DNA of 64,000 nt from Paenibacillus sp. A3 (lineage in GTDB: Bacteria; Bacillota; Bacilli; Paenibacillales; NBRC-103111). Location: assembly GCF_001399685.1 (NCBI RefSeq), contig NZ_JTHN01000098.1, positions 1 through 64,000 on the forward strand, read 5' to 3'. Both the position numbers and the translations under genes were made by a program. The notes beneath the pieces were generated by a model that did no database searches, was not told the DNA's origin, and saw only the letters and a program-made list of their open reading frames with translations. Of this stretch, positions 49,265-59,582 are shown piece by piece (position 1 is the stretch's first letter; the number at the start of each line of letters is the position of its first letter).

Positions 49265-51199
49265 TTATGCATTCGATTTGGTTACAATTTTGTAGTAGGT
49301 GTTGACGGTCAAGAAGTAATAAACGATGTACATGCAAGCATAGGCGCCTATGCAGATCAAGACGGGAATCACCAGGTTGGTTTGAATGAGCCTGGACAAA
49401 GCAGTTAAAGCAACGGCGCAATGCGCAATTCCCGCGATTAACGGCAGGGCGAAGACGAATAATATTTGTTTGGCGATCGATTTGCGAATTTCTTTTTTGT
49501 TCACGCCGATCTTGTGCAGAATGGCATAACGGTCCTTGTCCGCGTTGGCTTCCGTCAGCTGTTTAAAGTAAATGATGCTGCCCGTGGCCGCGAGAAAAAC
49601 CAATCCCAGGAACCCGCCCATAAAAATGATGAGCCCGCTCGATTCCATACCGGCGGCATAATCCGTGTAGAAGCTGGAAAAGCGCGCTTCCCGCGGCAGC
49701 ATGGATTGAATCTCGCCCGTTAACAGCTTCGCATCGTCCTCGTGCGTAATCTTGTAAGCTTCCATCTTTATGAGGGGAGCTTCTTGTTGCAATCTGGCAA
49801 AGACCTCATCGCTGACGACGACTGTCGTATTCGCCGTCCGAAGATTGAGGACGTTATACCGCTTTAAGCTCGTGAAGGTAACGTTCTCCGCAAGCTCCTT
49901 CGCCTTCAAGGACACCGTCGAGCCTACATATTCAGGCGACAGCCCTTCATAATACCCCGCATCCAATACGGCCGCTTCTTGGCCTTTCAGCGACAGCGAA
50001 TCTTTTCGTTGTTGGACTTCCGCCAGTTTGTTAAAAGCTGTATTGGAAATAAGCGTATAGCTCACGATATCGCTGGAAATTTTACTATTAAGGCTCGTTA
50101 TGTCTACCTTCATTTGCAGGGCCGGAATGCGCTCATGGTAAACAACTTCATGCTTCTGATCGCGCGAAATCCGGTCTTGGACTTCATTCGTTGTACGCTG
50201 GTCGCTCGCTATAAACATCATGCTGTTGGGATCGGCAAGCTCGACGCTGCTTCGGTTATTGTAATAAAAGCTGTACGCCGTTCCGACGGCCGTCAGTGTT
50301 GTCGCGCTCAGGACAGCGATGATCGTTAACGTGCGGGCGTTTCCTTTCATGCGGTACAGAAGCTGGGAGGTGCTGATGAGTTGGACACCGTTCCAAAATC
50401 GCTTTTTGTTTTTCCGGGCCAGCTTTAACAGGTACACGATGAAGGTGCTGTACAATAAATAAGTGCCTATGATCACGGTGACCACGATCACGAGCGGTGT
50501 CACCATGAAGCCCAATTTTCGCCAAACGTCGGACTCCAATATGTTTTGAAGCGCCAGCCAGTAGCCGATGCCGATGCATAGTACGGCTAACAACGCCATC
50601 GCCAAGGAGGCTTTCGGCTCTTGTTCTCCTTCTTTGTCCGCCTGGAACAGCTCGATTAATTTGAACCGGTAAATCAATCGGTACCCGTGGAACGACGTAA
50701 TGACGGTAATTACGGTAAATACGACGATTGTATTGATCACCGCTTGCGGCGAAATGTGGAAATTTGCCATCGCGTCAAAGCCCGTGACCTTCATCAAAAT
50801 CGTCACAAACCCTCGGGACAGTAGAGACCCGAGCAGAATGCCGATCACGAGGGCGAAGAGGCCCATCATCAAGTTTTCGTAGAACAGCATCCGGCCGATT
50901 TGCTTCTTTCGCACGCCGAGCAGCGAGTACAGGCCGACTTCTTTTTTACGCTTGCGGGTGAAGAAGGCATTGGAGTACCAGATGAAAATGGCGACGAAAA
51001 TCATTAAGACCGCCGAAGCCCCGGTAAAGGCGGAGCTGATTTTGGGCGAAGCATCCGACGTGGCCAAGATCGTCGAATCGTACTTTAACGAAACGAACGT
51101 AAAGTAGATGACGATGCTAAAAATCATCGAAGCAAAATACAGGAAGTAGTTGGTGAAGTTTTTCCGGATGTTTTTTCCGGCAAGCTGAACTAACGTCAT
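49265..51199 (-). CDS. BceB/YxdM-type FtsX-like permease
   Basis: 644 residues with ten membrane segments and a large extracytoplasmic domain of about 200 residues (roughly 310-510) between segments 7 and 8, the layout of BceB-type permeases. N-terminal [20 protein letters not shown] and the FtsX motif [18 protein letters not shown] are typical. It should remove bacitracin- or defensin-like peptides and transmit load to the sensor kinase. The start codon adjoins the ATPase stop. Confidence 0.93.
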   Translation of the reverse strand: MTLVQLAGKNIRKNFTNYFLYFASMIFSIVIYFTFVSLKYDSTILATSDASPKISSAFTGASAVLMIFVAIFIWYSNAFFTRKRKKEVGLYSLLGVRKKQIGRMLFYENLMMGLFALVIGILLGSLLSRGFVTILMKVTGFDAMANFHISPQAVINTIVVFTVITVITSFHGYRLIYRFKLIELFQADKEGEQEPKASLAMALLAVLCIGIGYWLALQNILESDVWRKLGFMVTPLVIVVTVIIGTYLLYSTFIVYLLKLARKNKKRFWNGVQLISTSQLLYRMKGNARTLTIIAVLSATTLTAVGTAYSFYYNNRSSVELADPNSMMFIASDQRTTNEVQDRISRDQKHEVVYHERIPALQMKVDITSLNSKISSDIVSYTLISNTAFNKLAEVQQRKDSLSLKGQEAAVLDAGYYEGLSPEYVGSTVSLKAKELAENVTFTSLKRYNVLNLRTANTTVVVSDEVFARLQQEAPLIKMEAYKITHEDDAKLLTGEIQSMLPREARFSSFYTDYAAGMESSGLIIFMGGFLGLVFLAATGSIIYFKQLTEANADKDRYAILHKIGVNKKEIRKSIAKQILFVFALPLIAGIAHCAVALTALSRLIQTNLVIPVLICIGAYACMYIVYYFLTVNTYYKIVTKSNA

Positions 51200-51955
51200 T
51201 TACCGCCCACCTCCAAGCGAAGCGAGGACATCGAGTATTTTTTGGAAAAATTCCTGCCGCGATTGCTGGAGCTTATGGATTTCGGCGTACATTTTGCCGT
51301 CTTTAATAAATAAAATTCGCTTGCAGAAGCTTGCGGCGAACGCGTCGTGCGTCACCATCATGATCGTCGACCGATGCCGCTCGTTGAGCAGGGTCAAACT
51401 TTCGAGCAGGCTGGTGGCCGATTTCGAATCCAGTGCGCCTGTCGGCTCGTCCGCCAGGATCAAGCTCGGATTGGCGACAATGGCACGCGACGCGGCTGTC
51501 CGCTGCTTCTGCCCCCCGGAGATGTGATAGGGGTATTTGTCGAGAATGTCCCGAATGCCGAACGTATCGGCGATTTCATGGACACGCGCTTCGATTTCCT
51601 TGGCCGGAACCTTCGATAAGGCGAGCGGCAGCAGGATGTTTTCCTTGACTGTCAGCGTATCGAGAAGGTTATAGTCCTGAAATATAAAGCCGAGCTGATT
51701 ACGGCGGAAGTCCGACAATTGTTCCTCGTTCATCTTCACGATATGTTGGCCGGCGATGACGATTTCTCCGGACGACGGGGTATCGATGGTGGACAAAATA
51801 TTGAGCAAGGTGGATTTCCCCGCCCCCGAAGGCCCCATAATGCCGATAAACTCGCTTTCCTTCACTTCCAGATCGATATCTTCCAGCGCTTTGTATTGAT
51901 TTTCCTTCGTGCCGTATATTTTTTGAACGTTGCTTGCTTGTAAGATGGTTTTCAT
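51200..51955 (-). CDS. BceA/YxdL-type ABC ATPase
   Basis: 251 residues. Walker [14 protein letters not shown]-loop [12 protein letters not shown], signature [15 protein letters not shown], Walker [14 protein letters not shown] and switch His VTHDAFAA. First gene of the six-gene operon, with ATG after AAGGAGG. It powers the permease at 49265. Confidence 0.93.
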   Translation of the reverse strand: MKTILQASNVQKIYGTKENQYKALEDIDLEVKESEFIGIMGPSGAGKSTLLNILSTIDTPSSGEIVIAGQHIVKMNEEQLSDFRRNQLGFIFQDYNLLDTLTVKENILLPLALSKVPAKEIEARVHEIADTFGIRDILDKYPYHISGGQKQRTAASRAIVANPSLILADEPTGALDSKSATSLLESLTLLNERHRSTIMMVTHDAFAASFCKRILFIKDGKMYAEIHKLQQSRQEFFQKILDVLASLGGGR

Positions 51956-51987
51956 GAAGTAATCCTCCTTGTATCTTTACAAGAACG

Positions 51988-52041
51988 ATTATAGTTCGCC
52001 GCACCTTACAGCGTTTTAATATGAACCTTACAGGAACCTTA
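51988..52041 (-). promoter_or_regulatory. Promoter of the peptide-sensing operon with three phased direct repeats
   Basis: On the minus strand TATAAT (51988-51993) lacks a -35 match at the right distance. Instead TAAGGT-type repeats occur with 5' ends of the plus-strand copies at 52003, 52025 and 52036 (ACCTTACAG twice, ACCTTA once), spaced 22 and 11 bases. One-turn and two-turn phasing against the -35 region is the hallmark of activation by an OmpR-family regulator, presumably the one encoded at 46960. Confidence 0.75.
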
Positions 52042-52138
52042 AAAAAGTGAGGGGGGTGGGAAAAGGAGTTGCTGGTAGGGGAGGTTTGGATGAACAGCAT
52101 GTTGAAATTAGTATTGATTTAAGAAAAGAGGTGTAACC

Positions 52139-53031
52139 ATGGCAAGGACACCCTATGTTCCGGAAGAATTACCATTGAAACAAGAGCAAATAAATCCGTT
52201 GCTTTTCATACGGGAACTAATCGAAGCCAATAAAAAAGTAGCCCAGTATCAGGTGTTGCTTGAAACTTCAAAGCTCCCCTCACAATTATTATAAATCTGG
52301 TTGTGTTACTCGAATCCGTTCAATACGAAGTTCTTGAAGTCGAGGCTCAGAGCAGAAAAAATAACAAAGATATTCAAGAAGTATTGAACTATTATCATAC
52401 GCTTCGAGAAGGAATGGCTAAATTAGCGTTCCTGCCGCTTTCTACAAGGCTTTTTAAATCGATGCATACCACACTCATGTCTAATGAGGTTCGCGGCAGC
52501 AATCGTTCTCCTGGAGAATATAGAAGAATTCAAAATTTTATAGGACCCGAAGGATGTACGTTAGAGACGGCTACCTATATTCCTCCCGCGCCACACTTAG
52601 TTGATCAATATATGAGCAATCTTGAAATTTATATCAATGATCCTAAAGACGACCTCGATGAATTAATCCGGGTTGCTATTATTCATGCCCAGTTTGAGAC
52701 GATCCATCCTTTTCTAGACGGTAACGGAAGGATCGGAAGGATTCTCATTCCTTTTTATTTATTGAATAAGAGGGTAATAGATTATCCTAACTTCTTTTTA
52801 AGTGAAGCGTTGGAAAAGGATAAACATAAATATTATCGATTTTTAAACGATACAAGGTATAAGGGGGATTGGGATCAGTGGATTAAACTTTTTCTGGAAG
52901 CAGTTATTATTCAAGCCAATAAAAACATCCGTTTAATTAATGATGTAAATAAGCTTTATGAACATGATCTAAATGTGGCTCAATCTTTAATTAACAGCAG
53001 CAATGTTAAAAAATTGATTGAACCTTCTTGA
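52139..53031 (+). pseudogene. Frameshifted fic gene (Fic-domain AMPylase)
   Basis: ATG 52139 after AGAGGTG encodes a typical Fic N-terminus (PYVPEELPLK, PLLFIRELIEANKKVAQYQV, SKLPSQLL) that stops at 52292. One missing base in the TTATTAT tract would restore the frame into the main domain at 52303-53031, which keeps the catalytic loop HPFLDGNGRIGR and PGEYRRIQNFIG. The region where the inhibitory (S/T)xxxE(G/N) helix should lie reads LLESVQYEVLEVEA and lacks the motif. The gene is therefore broken, and any product started internally would lack its own inhibitor. Confidence 0.8.
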
Positions 53032-53058
53032 TAAATTACGTTAGTAGTCCTCCGACAG

Positions 53059-53089
53059 CAAAACACCGACCCCTTGGCTCGGTGTTTTG
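53059..53089. terminator. Bidirectional terminator between fic and the DUF4365 module
   Basis: CAAAACACCGA / TCGGTGTTTTG perfect 11-bp stem. Confidence 0.8.
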
Positions 53090-53110
53090 GCTTTTATGGA
53101 GGGAGATGTA

Positions 53111-53156
53111 GCTTTGTAAATCCACAATCCGCCGTCGCGGATGCTGAAGGTGTTCG
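53111..53156. repeat. Direct repeat, left copy, flanking the DUF4365 module
   Basis: Starts GCTTTGTAAATCCAC, then ATCCGCCG; the same sequence with a few changes occurs at 55133-55178. One minus-strand frame of both copies reads WIYKAT, so the repeat may be the tail of an old coding sequence. Confidence 0.65.
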
Positions 53157-53171
53157 GGGAGGTTTCATGAG

Positions 53172-54317
53172 TTAATCATACTGAAGCTCATGTTCTATTC
53201 GCACATCACTGATACCAAAAAGCTTATAGCCTTTCGATTCTTTGGAAAGAGTTCCTTTGCAAAAAAACATCGATCCAGTAGCATGTGCCTCTACAGCAAT
53301 TTTATATTTTTCCGCTGGCAAATCGACGGTTATGTTTGTAGCTTTGTTTTCCATGAAACTCACTATTGAAACTCTCCCACCCTGATTAGGGTCGGTCGAT
53401 TCAAGCTTTCTTACCAACCCCCTTAACTCATACCCTTCAATTGGGGCTGTTTGCCGAAGATACTTTACACATTCTGTGATTAAAGGAAAAGATTCTTTGG
53501 AGAATCTAACTTTGGATTGGGGAACTTGTTTCTTTACCGGTCTCACAGGAGCCCATGATATTCCCACTTCCAACTCTCCGACCTCATTTGTAGGTTGCAT
53601 GAGTGTTAATGCTTCACACAAGTTTGCACTCACACCCGCACTTACTGTTTCTTCAATAGCTTCACCTGTGCCGGTCGCCAAAGCCCCTTTTAATTGGTAC
53701 AAGCCGTTAAAAAGTGTAAACAAGACACGTCTTTCGAACGCTTCTTCGTCTTCATAGTCAGGAAATAAACTTCCTTGCTTAATCAGTGGAGGAGCTACAG
53801 GTGATAAAACAGTAACTATATAACTTCCTCGCTCACTTTGCCCCATTCGACAACCATTTAAATAGTCTCTAGCTTCATTGTAGGACATTCTTGGAAAGTA
53901 TGACTTTGGTGAAATTGTTGAGCATGCCGCAGCTAATAAAGCAGTCTCCACCCCTCTCGTAAGAGAGGCTGCTTGAACAAGAGGTATTGTCCCTGTGAGA
54001 GCTTCACTGGATGCTACTCTAAAACGTAAAACATCAGCACCACTTATACTGACATCATTGACGATTGCAACTACGTTCCGTGTTTCAACCATTTCCAAAG
54101 TCTTAAAAAGCTCGATCATTCTTATTTTGTAATCACGTAAAGTTTGATCCTCTGGTAATATTACCTCGACTTCTTCTCCATTTAATGATGTATAGTTCCA
54201 AATAGAACCATAGTTATTCTCGTAAGTATATGTTCTTTTCCATCCCTTAGCTCGAAGATACAGAGACACTTCTGTTGGCCGAAGTGAAGTTATAGAATCT
54301 TTCCATTCAATAATCAT
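53172..54317 (-). CDS. Hypothetical protein paired with a DUF4365 protein
   Basis: 381 residues, soluble. ATG overlaps the upstream gene stop (ATGA), so the two are translated together. It starts IEWKDSITSLRPTEVSLYLR, has a helical middle (RVLFTLFNGLYQLKGALATG) and a beta-rich end (GRVSIVSFMENKATNITVDL, YKIAVEAHATGSMFFCKGTL). No domain is recognised. The conserved coupling suggests a two-protein complex, perhaps a defence or toxin-type module, but that is inference. Confidence 0.7.
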   Translation of the reverse strand: MIIEWKDSITSLRPTEVSLYLRAKGWKRTYTYENNYGSIWNYTSLNGEEVEVILPEDQTLRDYKIRMIELFKTLEMVETRNVVAIVNDVSISGADVLRFRVASSEALTGTIPLVQAASLTRGVETALLAAACSTISPKSYFPRMSYNEARDYLNGCRMGQSERGSYIVTVLSPVAPPLIKQGSLFPDYEDEEAFERRVLFTLFNGLYQLKGALATGTGEAIEETVSAGVSANLCEALTLMQPTNEVGELEVGISWAPVRPVKKQVPQSKVRFSKESFPLITECVKYLRQTAPIEGYELRGLVRKLESTDPNQGGRVSIVSFMENKATNITVDLPAEKYKIAVEAHATGSMFFCKGTLSKESKGYKLFGISDVRIEHELQYD

Positions 54318-54826
54318 AACGGTTCCCTCCGAGCGACTCGTTCCATAAGCGACTGTACAGAGGCCACATTGAAAGTCTGATGACGTGGAATATCGATAGT
54401 AATCGCTGACGCATTATCTGTTTCGGGCCGCCCTTGCAGTGAAATCCAATATGCACAACGTCGTACCATCATATGATTTTCGTTCTGCTCTATCCATGTT
54501 TCAACTTCTTCAGGAACAAGCATCACAACAAGTATTCTAGGAACAAGCGTTATTCCTCTTAGATCCTCATAATTTTTAACAGGCAAACTGAATTTAACGC
54601 TTTCACTCTCAGGTCTTAATTCAGCAGCGGTAGCCTTTGCCTGTACCTCAATTCTTGGAGAACGCATTAGAGCATTGTCTCCAAATGTACCCGAACAAGA
54701 GATCATAATATCAACACTATCATCATCTACATCAGGTTTTGTACAGCTGAATCCTGCAGCAGCAGCTACAGCCCTAATATAAGCAATACTCAGTTGTTCT
54801 TTTTTATGGTTTAGAGTTAGGGGCAC
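54314..54826 (-). CDS. DUF4365-domain protein (nuclease-like fold)
   Basis: 170 residues from GTG 54826, 8 bases after GAGAGGGAG; the longer frame to 54877 has no site. QLSIAYIRAVAAAAGFSCTK, VDDDSVDIMISCSG, IEVQAKAT and the block DLRGITLVPRILVVMLVPEE with RRCAYWISLQG match DUF4365. The Asp of VDIMI and the Q-A-K triad resemble a PD-(D/E)xK nuclease active site with Gln in place of Glu. DUF4365 proteins are often found in defence-like gene pairs. Catalysis is unproven. Confidence 0.8.
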   Translation of the reverse strand: MPLTLNHKKEQLSIAYIRAVAAAAGFSCTKPDVDDDSVDIMISCSGTFGDNALMRSPRIEVQAKATAAELRPESESVKFSLPVKNYEDLRGITLVPRILVVMLVPEEVETWIEQNENHMMVRRCAYWISLQGRPETDNASAITIDIPRHQTFNVASVQSLMERVARREPL

Positions 54827-54970
54827 GGTTAATCTCCCTCTCATACATTCTATACAACAAACGCAAAAGTTAACCATTTGAACACGGATTTAGCGTATTC
54901 CAAACAATATGAAAATGGATTAAATATACAATCATTTTACACTAGGAATTAAATTATGACTACAATAAGA
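54827..54970. other. AT-rich leader of the DUF4365 module
   Basis: Contains the ribosome site of the module and no other gene. The whole interval to ureA (54827-55353) holds only the hairpin and repeat listed separately. Confidence 0.5.
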
Positions 54971-55016
54971 AAAAATGCCACCAAAGTCGTTGAGTTTTGT
55001 TGACTTTGGTGGCATT
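54971..55016 (-). terminator. Strong hairpin terminator on the minus strand
   Basis: AATGCCACCAAAGTC / GACTTTGGTGGCATT is a perfect 15-bp stem with TTTTTTCTT on the minus strand. No minus-strand gene now lies upstream of it, so it may end a lost gene or insulate the module from the urease region. Confidence 0.8.
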
Positions 55017-55132
55017 ACAGCTATATTACCTCCCTGTCCTAGAACAAGTTTTTTATGCAAATTAGACCAAGTCCAAACCAAACATTAGAAGTTAGTTTTT
55101 GCATGAACAAGGGTCCAAATAACTGAACCGTG

Positions 55133-55178
55133 GCTTTGTAAATCCACTATCCGCCGCCGCGTGATGCTTAGGTTGTTT
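55133..55178. repeat. Direct repeat, right copy, flanking the DUF4365 module
   Basis: GCTTTGTAAATCCAC followed by ATCCGCCG, as in the copy at 53111-53156, with scattered substitutions and one or two indels. Confidence 0.65.
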
Positions 55179-55230
55179 GGAACTTAGACTTCAAGCCATT
55201 CAAGATGATCTTTCGGTAATTAATTTAAAT

Positions 55231-55251
55231 GTAAATATTTTACCTTATAAT
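55231..55251 (+). promoter_or_regulatory. Likely urease promoter region
   Basis: TATAAT at 55246-55251 is a good -10. A 5-3-5 palindrome GTAAA TAT TTTAC at 55231-55243 lies just upstream. It does not match the TnrA/GlnR spacing, so the regulator is unknown. Confidence 0.45.
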
Positions 55252-55353
55252 AATATTCCATTAATCTAATTTTAATGTCATGGCGCTAGAATGATCTTGT
55301 TTTTCAGGAAAAACATACCAAATAGGCTCAATATCACACAAGGAGGATGGACT

Positions 55354-55656
55354 ATGAAACTCTCGCTTCGAGAGCAGGAGAAATTAATGATTGTGGTAGC
55401 GGCTGACTTGGCAAGGCGCCGGAAGGAGAGAGGGCTCAAGCTGAATTATCCCGAAGCGGTCGCGTTGATCACTTATGAAATTCTGGAAGGAGCGCGGGAC
55501 GGGAAAACCGTTGCGGAGCTTATGAGAGAGGGCACGAAGGTGCTGTCGCGTGAGGATGTTATGGAAGGTGTTCCCGAAATGATCCATGACGTGCAAGTGG
55601 AAGCTACTTTCCCGGACGGGACGAAGCTTGTAACGGTTCATGAACCGATCAAATAG
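55354..55656 (+). CDS. ureA: Urease gamma subunit
   Basis: 100 residues, ATG 55354 after [47 protein letters not shown] and the end [18 protein letters not shown] are the standard gamma-subunit sequence and length. First gene of the urease operon; urease splits urea into ammonia and carbamate in the cytoplasm. Confidence 0.98.
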   Translation: MKLSLREQEKLMIVVAADLARRRKERGLKLNYPEAVALITYEILEGARDGKTVAELMREGTKVLSREDVMEGVPEMIHDVQVEATFPDGTKLVTVHEPIK

Positions 55657-55695
55657 TTTGACCATCCATCATTCAGAAGAGAAGGAGAATTGGAT

Positions 55696-56007
55696 ATGAT
55701 TCCAGGGGAATATATTTTGCGGAATGACGACATCATTTGCAACGCGGGAAAAAAGAGTATCACCCTCGAGGTGCTTAACACAGGGGATCGTCCTATTCAG
55801 GTAGGCTCTCATTACCATTTCTATGAAGTAAACACAGCTCTCGCGTTCGATTGGGAAGCTGCCTTTGGCATGCGGCTGAACATCCCGGCCGGTGCAGCCG
55901 TGCGCTTCGAGCCCGGCGATTCCAAAACGATAGAGCTGATCCCCTTTGCCGGAGAACGCCGTGTGTATGGCTTCAATAACAAAACCGAAGGTTCAGTGAA
56001 CAGATAG
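55696..56007 (+). CDS. ureB: Urease beta subunit
   Basis: 103 residues; ATG 55696 follows [48 protein letters not shown] and [20 protein letters not shown] are family hallmarks. Separate ureA and ureB genes are as in Bacillus. Confidence 0.98.
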   Translation: MIPGEYILRNDDIICNAGKKSITLEVLNTGDRPIQVGSHYHFYEVNTALAFDWEAAFGMRLNIPAGAAVRFEPGDSKTIELIPFAGERRVYGFNNKTEGSVNR

Positions 56008-56059
56008 ACGTACGCGGTCAGCATCGCACAGTTTACTGCAGAAGCATAAGGGAGGAATA

Positions 56060-57775
56060 ATGATGAGTTTCCATATGTCAAGAAGACAATATGCAGATAT
56101 GTACGGACCGACAACTGGAGATGCCGTCCGTTTGGCGGATACAGAGCTGTTCATTGAGATCGAAAAAGATTATACACAGTACGGGGAAGAAGCCAAATTT
56201 GGCGGCGGGAAATCGGTACGCGATGGTATGGGACAGCATCCGCTGGCCGTACGCGCAGAAGGGGTTATGGACGTCGTCATCACCAATGCGATTATTGTAG
56301 ACTATACCGGGATCTATAAAGCGGATATTGGCATCCGCGACGGGAAAATTGCCGGTATCGGCAAAAGCGGCAACCCCCTGGTGATGGACGGTGTGGACCT
56401 TATCATCGGCGCAGGGACCGAAATCATTGCCGGCGAGGGCAAAATCGTAACGGCAGGCGGCATCGATACCCATATCCACTTTATTAACCCGATGCAAGTC
56501 GAAGCTGCCCTAACCTCCGGTGTGACTACGCTGATCGGCGGAGGGACAGGCCCAGCGGAAGGCACGAAGGCGACGACGTGCACACCCGGAGAGTGGAACA
56601 TCTATCGTATGCTCGAAGCCGCAGAAGGTTTCCCGATCAATGTCGGCTTCTTGGGCAAAGGGAACGGATCAGCCGAAGAGCCACTGGCCGAGCAGGTGCG
56701 TGCCGGAGCGATCGGCTTGAAAATCCATGAAGACTGGGGCGCTACGGCCTCGACCATCGATCATGCGCTGCGTGTCGCAGACGAATATGATGTTCAGGTG
56801 GCGATCCATACCGACACGCTGAATGAATTCGGCTTTGTCGAGGATACGATTGCTGCGATTCGTGGCCGTGTCATCCATACCTTCCATACGGAAGGCGCCG
56901 GAGGCGGACATGCCCCGGATATTATCAAGATGGCGGGCTACGCCAATGTGCTTCCCGCCTCAACCAATCCGACTCGTCCGTTCACGGTCAATACGATCGA
57001 CGAGCATCTGGACATGCTGATGGTCTGCCATCATCTAAGCCCCAAGGTGCCCGAAGATATCGCCTTCGCCGATTCGCGTATCCGCAGAGAGACGATCGCT
57101 GCCGAAGATATATTGCATGATCTTGGCATTATCAGCATTATGAGCTCCGATTCTCAGGCGATGGGCCGGGTAGCGGAAGTCATTATGCGGACCTGGCAGA
57201 CCGCCGACAAAATGAAGAAGCAAAGAGGCAAGCTGCCGGGAGATGCCGGTGTTGGCGACAACGAGCGGGTCAAGCGGTATGTAGCCAAATATACAATCAA
57301 CCCTGCTATCGCTCAGGGGATCGGCAGCTATGTAGGTTCCATCGAAACAGGTAAAATTGCGGACCTCGTATTCTGGGAACCGGCCTTTTTCGGAGTGAAG
57401 CCGGAGATGGTCATGAAGGACGGCATGATCGTCCACAGCCTGATGGGAGACGCTAACGCCTCCATTCCGACGCCGCAGCCGATTTTATACCGCCCCATGT
57501 TTGCGTCCTACGGCAAAGCGCTGCAAAGCAGCTCCATCACCTTTGTGTCCCAGGCAGCTTATGATCTTGGCGTTCACGAAAAGCTGGGCTTGCAAAAAAT
57601 GGTGCTGCCGGTTCACGGTATTCGCCATGTAAGCAAAAAAGATATGAAGCATAACGCTGAAACGCCGGAGATCACGGTGGATGCGCAAACGTATGAAGTG
57701 CGCGTGGACGGCGAACTGTTGACCTGCGAGCCCGTTGATGTTGTGCCGATGGCACAGCGCTATTTCCTATTCTGA
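56060..57775 (+). CDS. ureC: Urease alpha (catalytic) subunit
   Basis: 571 residues. Nickel ligands are all present: HIHFIN (HxH), the carbamylated Lys in [42 protein letters not shown] and the Asp in [10 protein letters not shown]. The flap [20 protein letters not shown] contains the catalytic Cys and His. Start ATG 56060 or 56063 after GGGAGG. Full length. Confidence 0.98.
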   Translation: MMSFHMSRRQYADMYGPTTGDAVRLADTELFIEIEKDYTQYGEEAKFGGGKSVRDGMGQHPLAVRAEGVMDVVITNAIIVDYTGIYKADIGIRDGKIAGIGKSGNPLVMDGVDLIIGAGTEIIAGEGKIVTAGGIDTHIHFINPMQVEAALTSGVTTLIGGGTGPAEGTKATTCTPGEWNIYRMLEAAEGFPINVGFLGKGNGSAEEPLAEQVRAGAIGLKIHEDWGATASTIDHALRVADEYDVQVAIHTDTLNEFGFVEDTIAAIRGRVIHTFHTEGAGGGHAPDIIKMAGYANVLPASTNPTRPFTVNTIDEHLDMLMVCHHLSPKVPEDIAFADSRIRRETIAAEDILHDLGIISIMSSDSQAMGRVAEVIMRTWQTADKMKKQRGKLPGDAGVGDNERVKRYVAKYTINPAIAQGIGSYVGSIETGKIADLVFWEPAFFGVKPEMVMKDGMIVHSLMGDANASIPTPQPILYRPMFASYGKALQSSSITFVSQAAYDLGVHEKLGLQKMVLPVHGIRHVSKKDMKHNAETPEITVDAQTYEVRVDGELLTCEPVDVVPMAQRYFLF

Positions 57776-57785
57776 GGTGAACCCG

Positions 57786-58241
57786 ATGATTATTGAACAA
57801 GTGGTAACCCATGTTGATCAGCTAAGCAGCGAAGAGCTGAAGAAGCGTCATATTGAAAAAGTATATCTGGAAAGCAGCGATCTGGTAAAAAGAATCCAAC
57901 GAGTGACAACCGACCATGGCAAGGAGCTGGGCATTCGCTTGAAGGAAGCGAAAGACCTCGTAGCCGGAGACATTCTGTACATGGACGATCATAACCTCAT
58001 CATGATCGATGTGGTTCCGGATGATCTTCTTGTCATCCGTCCGCGGACACTGCAGGAGATGGGCGATATTGCCCATAAGCTTGGCAACCGCCATCTGCCG
58101 GCTCAATTCGAAGGAGATGCGATGCTGATCCAATATGATTATCTGGTGGAAGAGCTTCTGCAGGAGCTGGGCATTCCATTTTCCCGCGAGAAGAGGCAGG
58201 TCAAGCAGGCATTCCGCCATATCGGCCACAGCCATGGATAA
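57786..58241 (+). CDS. ureE: Urease accessory protein UreE (nickel metallochaperone)
   Basis: 151 residues from ATG 57786 after [27 protein letters not shown] and the C-terminal [20 protein letters not shown] match UreE, with the metal His in GNRHLP. The tail ends HIGHSHG, a short His motif rather than a long His-rich tail. It delivers nickel to UreG. Confidence 0.95.
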   Translation: MIIEQVVTHVDQLSSEELKKRHIEKVYLESSDLVKRIQRVTTDHGKELGIRLKEAKDLVAGDILYMDDHNLIMIDVVPDDLLVIRPRTLQEMGDIAHKLGNRHLPAQFEGDAMLIQYDYLVEELLQELGIPFSREKRQVKQAFRHIGHSHG

Positions 58242-58920
58242 GCAATGGCTCATTTTACTTCAATGGTGTGACTCGAATTTGCCGACCGGGGCGTTCAGTC
58301 ATTCCTTCGGGCTGGAAACGTATATGCAGGAAGGCAAGGTTACGGATAAACACAGCTTCAAAAAGTGGCTTGAGGTCTATATTCGGGAGCAGCTCATCTA
58401 CTCAGATGGGCTGGCTTTCCGCCTTGTATCCGAAGCGCTTCAGGCGGGCGAGCCGGAGAAGGTCTGGGAGATTGACCGTATCCTGTTCGCCCAGCTTCTT
58501 CCGAAGGAGGTTCGAGAGGCAAGCCAGCGAATGGGGGAGCGGATGCTGAAGCTGAGCAACGAACTGTACCAGTCGCCACTTCTGACTGACTACCAGCAGC
58601 GGGTCCGGGCCCGGCTTTCCTTCGGTCATCCGGCTATTGTGTTCGCTCTGCTGGCAAGGCATTTTGAAATTTCGCCATCCCAGGCGCTGCTGTCTTACTT
58701 ATTCTCGTGCACGACCAGTTTAATTCAAAATGGCGTCCGAGGCATTCCGCTTGGGCAAACCGACGGGCAGCAGCTCATTCATGAGCTTCAGGAAGAACTG
58801 ATTCAGGCGGTGGACAGAATCGGACAATTAGAGCCGGACGATCTGGGCATCGCATCTCCGGGCCTTGAATGCTCCCAAATGATCCATGAGCGACTGCACG
58901 TGCGATTGTTCATGTCCTAG
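58234..58920 (+). CDS. ureF: Urease accessory protein UreF
   Basis: 228 residues; ATG 58234 overlaps the end of ureE by 8 bases. [20 protein letters not shown] is the conserved N-terminus, and the helical body and end [19 protein letters not shown] match UreF. Works with UreD and UreG in apo-urease activation. Confidence 0.95.
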   Translation: MDKQWLILLQWCDSNLPTGAFSHSFGLETYMQEGKVTDKHSFKKWLEVYIREQLIYSDGLAFRLVSEALQAGEPEKVWEIDRILFAQLLPKEVREASQRMGERMLKLSNELYQSPLLTDYQQRVRARLSFGHPAIVFALLARHFEISPSQALLSYLFSCTTSLIQNGVRGIPLGQTDGQQLIHELQEELIQAVDRIGQLEPDDLGIASPGLECSQMIHERLHVRLFMS

Positions 58921-58968
58921 AGACATCGCCAGTTACATCATACCATCAGAGAAAGCAGGGAACGGATT

Positions 58969-59580
58969 ATGAAAGCAATCAGAATCGGAATCGGCGGTCC
59001 TGTCGGCGCCGGCAAAACCATGCTTGTCGAGAAATTAACCCGTTACATGAGCGAAGAAACTAGCATGGCTGTCGTCACCAACGATATTTACACCAAGGAA
59101 GATGCAAAATTCCTGATGGAAAACGGCGTGCTGCCGACAGACCGGATCATTGGCGTCGAGACAGGCGGCTGCCCGCATACCGCGATCCGGGAGGATGCGT
59201 CGATGAACTTTGCGGCCATTGATGAGCTGGTGAAGCGGCATCCGAAGGTTCAGCTTATATTCGTGGAAAGCGGCGGCGATAACCTGGCGGCGACGTTCAG
59301 CCCTGAGCTGGTAGACTTCTCCATCTATATTATCGACGTGGCGCAAGGCGAGAAGATTCCGCGTAAAGGCGGACAGGGCATGATCAAATCCGATCTGTTC
59401 ATTATCAATAAGATCGATTTGGCGCCTTATGTCGGCGCAAGCCTGGAAGTGATGGCTAAGGACACCCATACGTTCCGGGGGAACAAGCCGTTTGTATTCA
59501 CCAACTTGAAGGACAATCGGGGTCTTGATGAAGTCATCCAATGGATCAAGGACAATGCCATGCTGGCAGGCTTGGAATAA
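58969..59580 (+). CDS. ureG: Urease accessory GTPase UreG
   Basis: 203 residues. P-loop [17 protein letters not shown], nickel-binding Cys-Pro-His in [35 protein letters not shown] and the NKID base-recognition motif [10 protein letters not shown]. Couples GTP hydrolysis to nickel delivery. ATG after a weak AGGGAACGG site. Confidence 0.97.
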   Translation: MKAIRIGIGGPVGAGKTMLVEKLTRYMSEETSMAVVTNDIYTKEDAKFLMENGVLPTDRIIGVETGGCPHTAIREDASMNFAAIDELVKRHPKVQLIFVESGGDNLAATFSPELVDFSIYIIDVAQGEKIPRKGGQGMIKSDLFIINKIDLAPYVGASLEVMAKDTHTFRGNKPFVFTNLKDNRGLDEVIQWIKDNAMLAGLE

Positions 59581-59582
59581 CC

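Noticed and set aside
55225-55245. GlnR/TnrA site before ureA
   Set aside because: The palindrome GTAAATATTTTAC lacks the TGTNA-N7-TNACA spacing.
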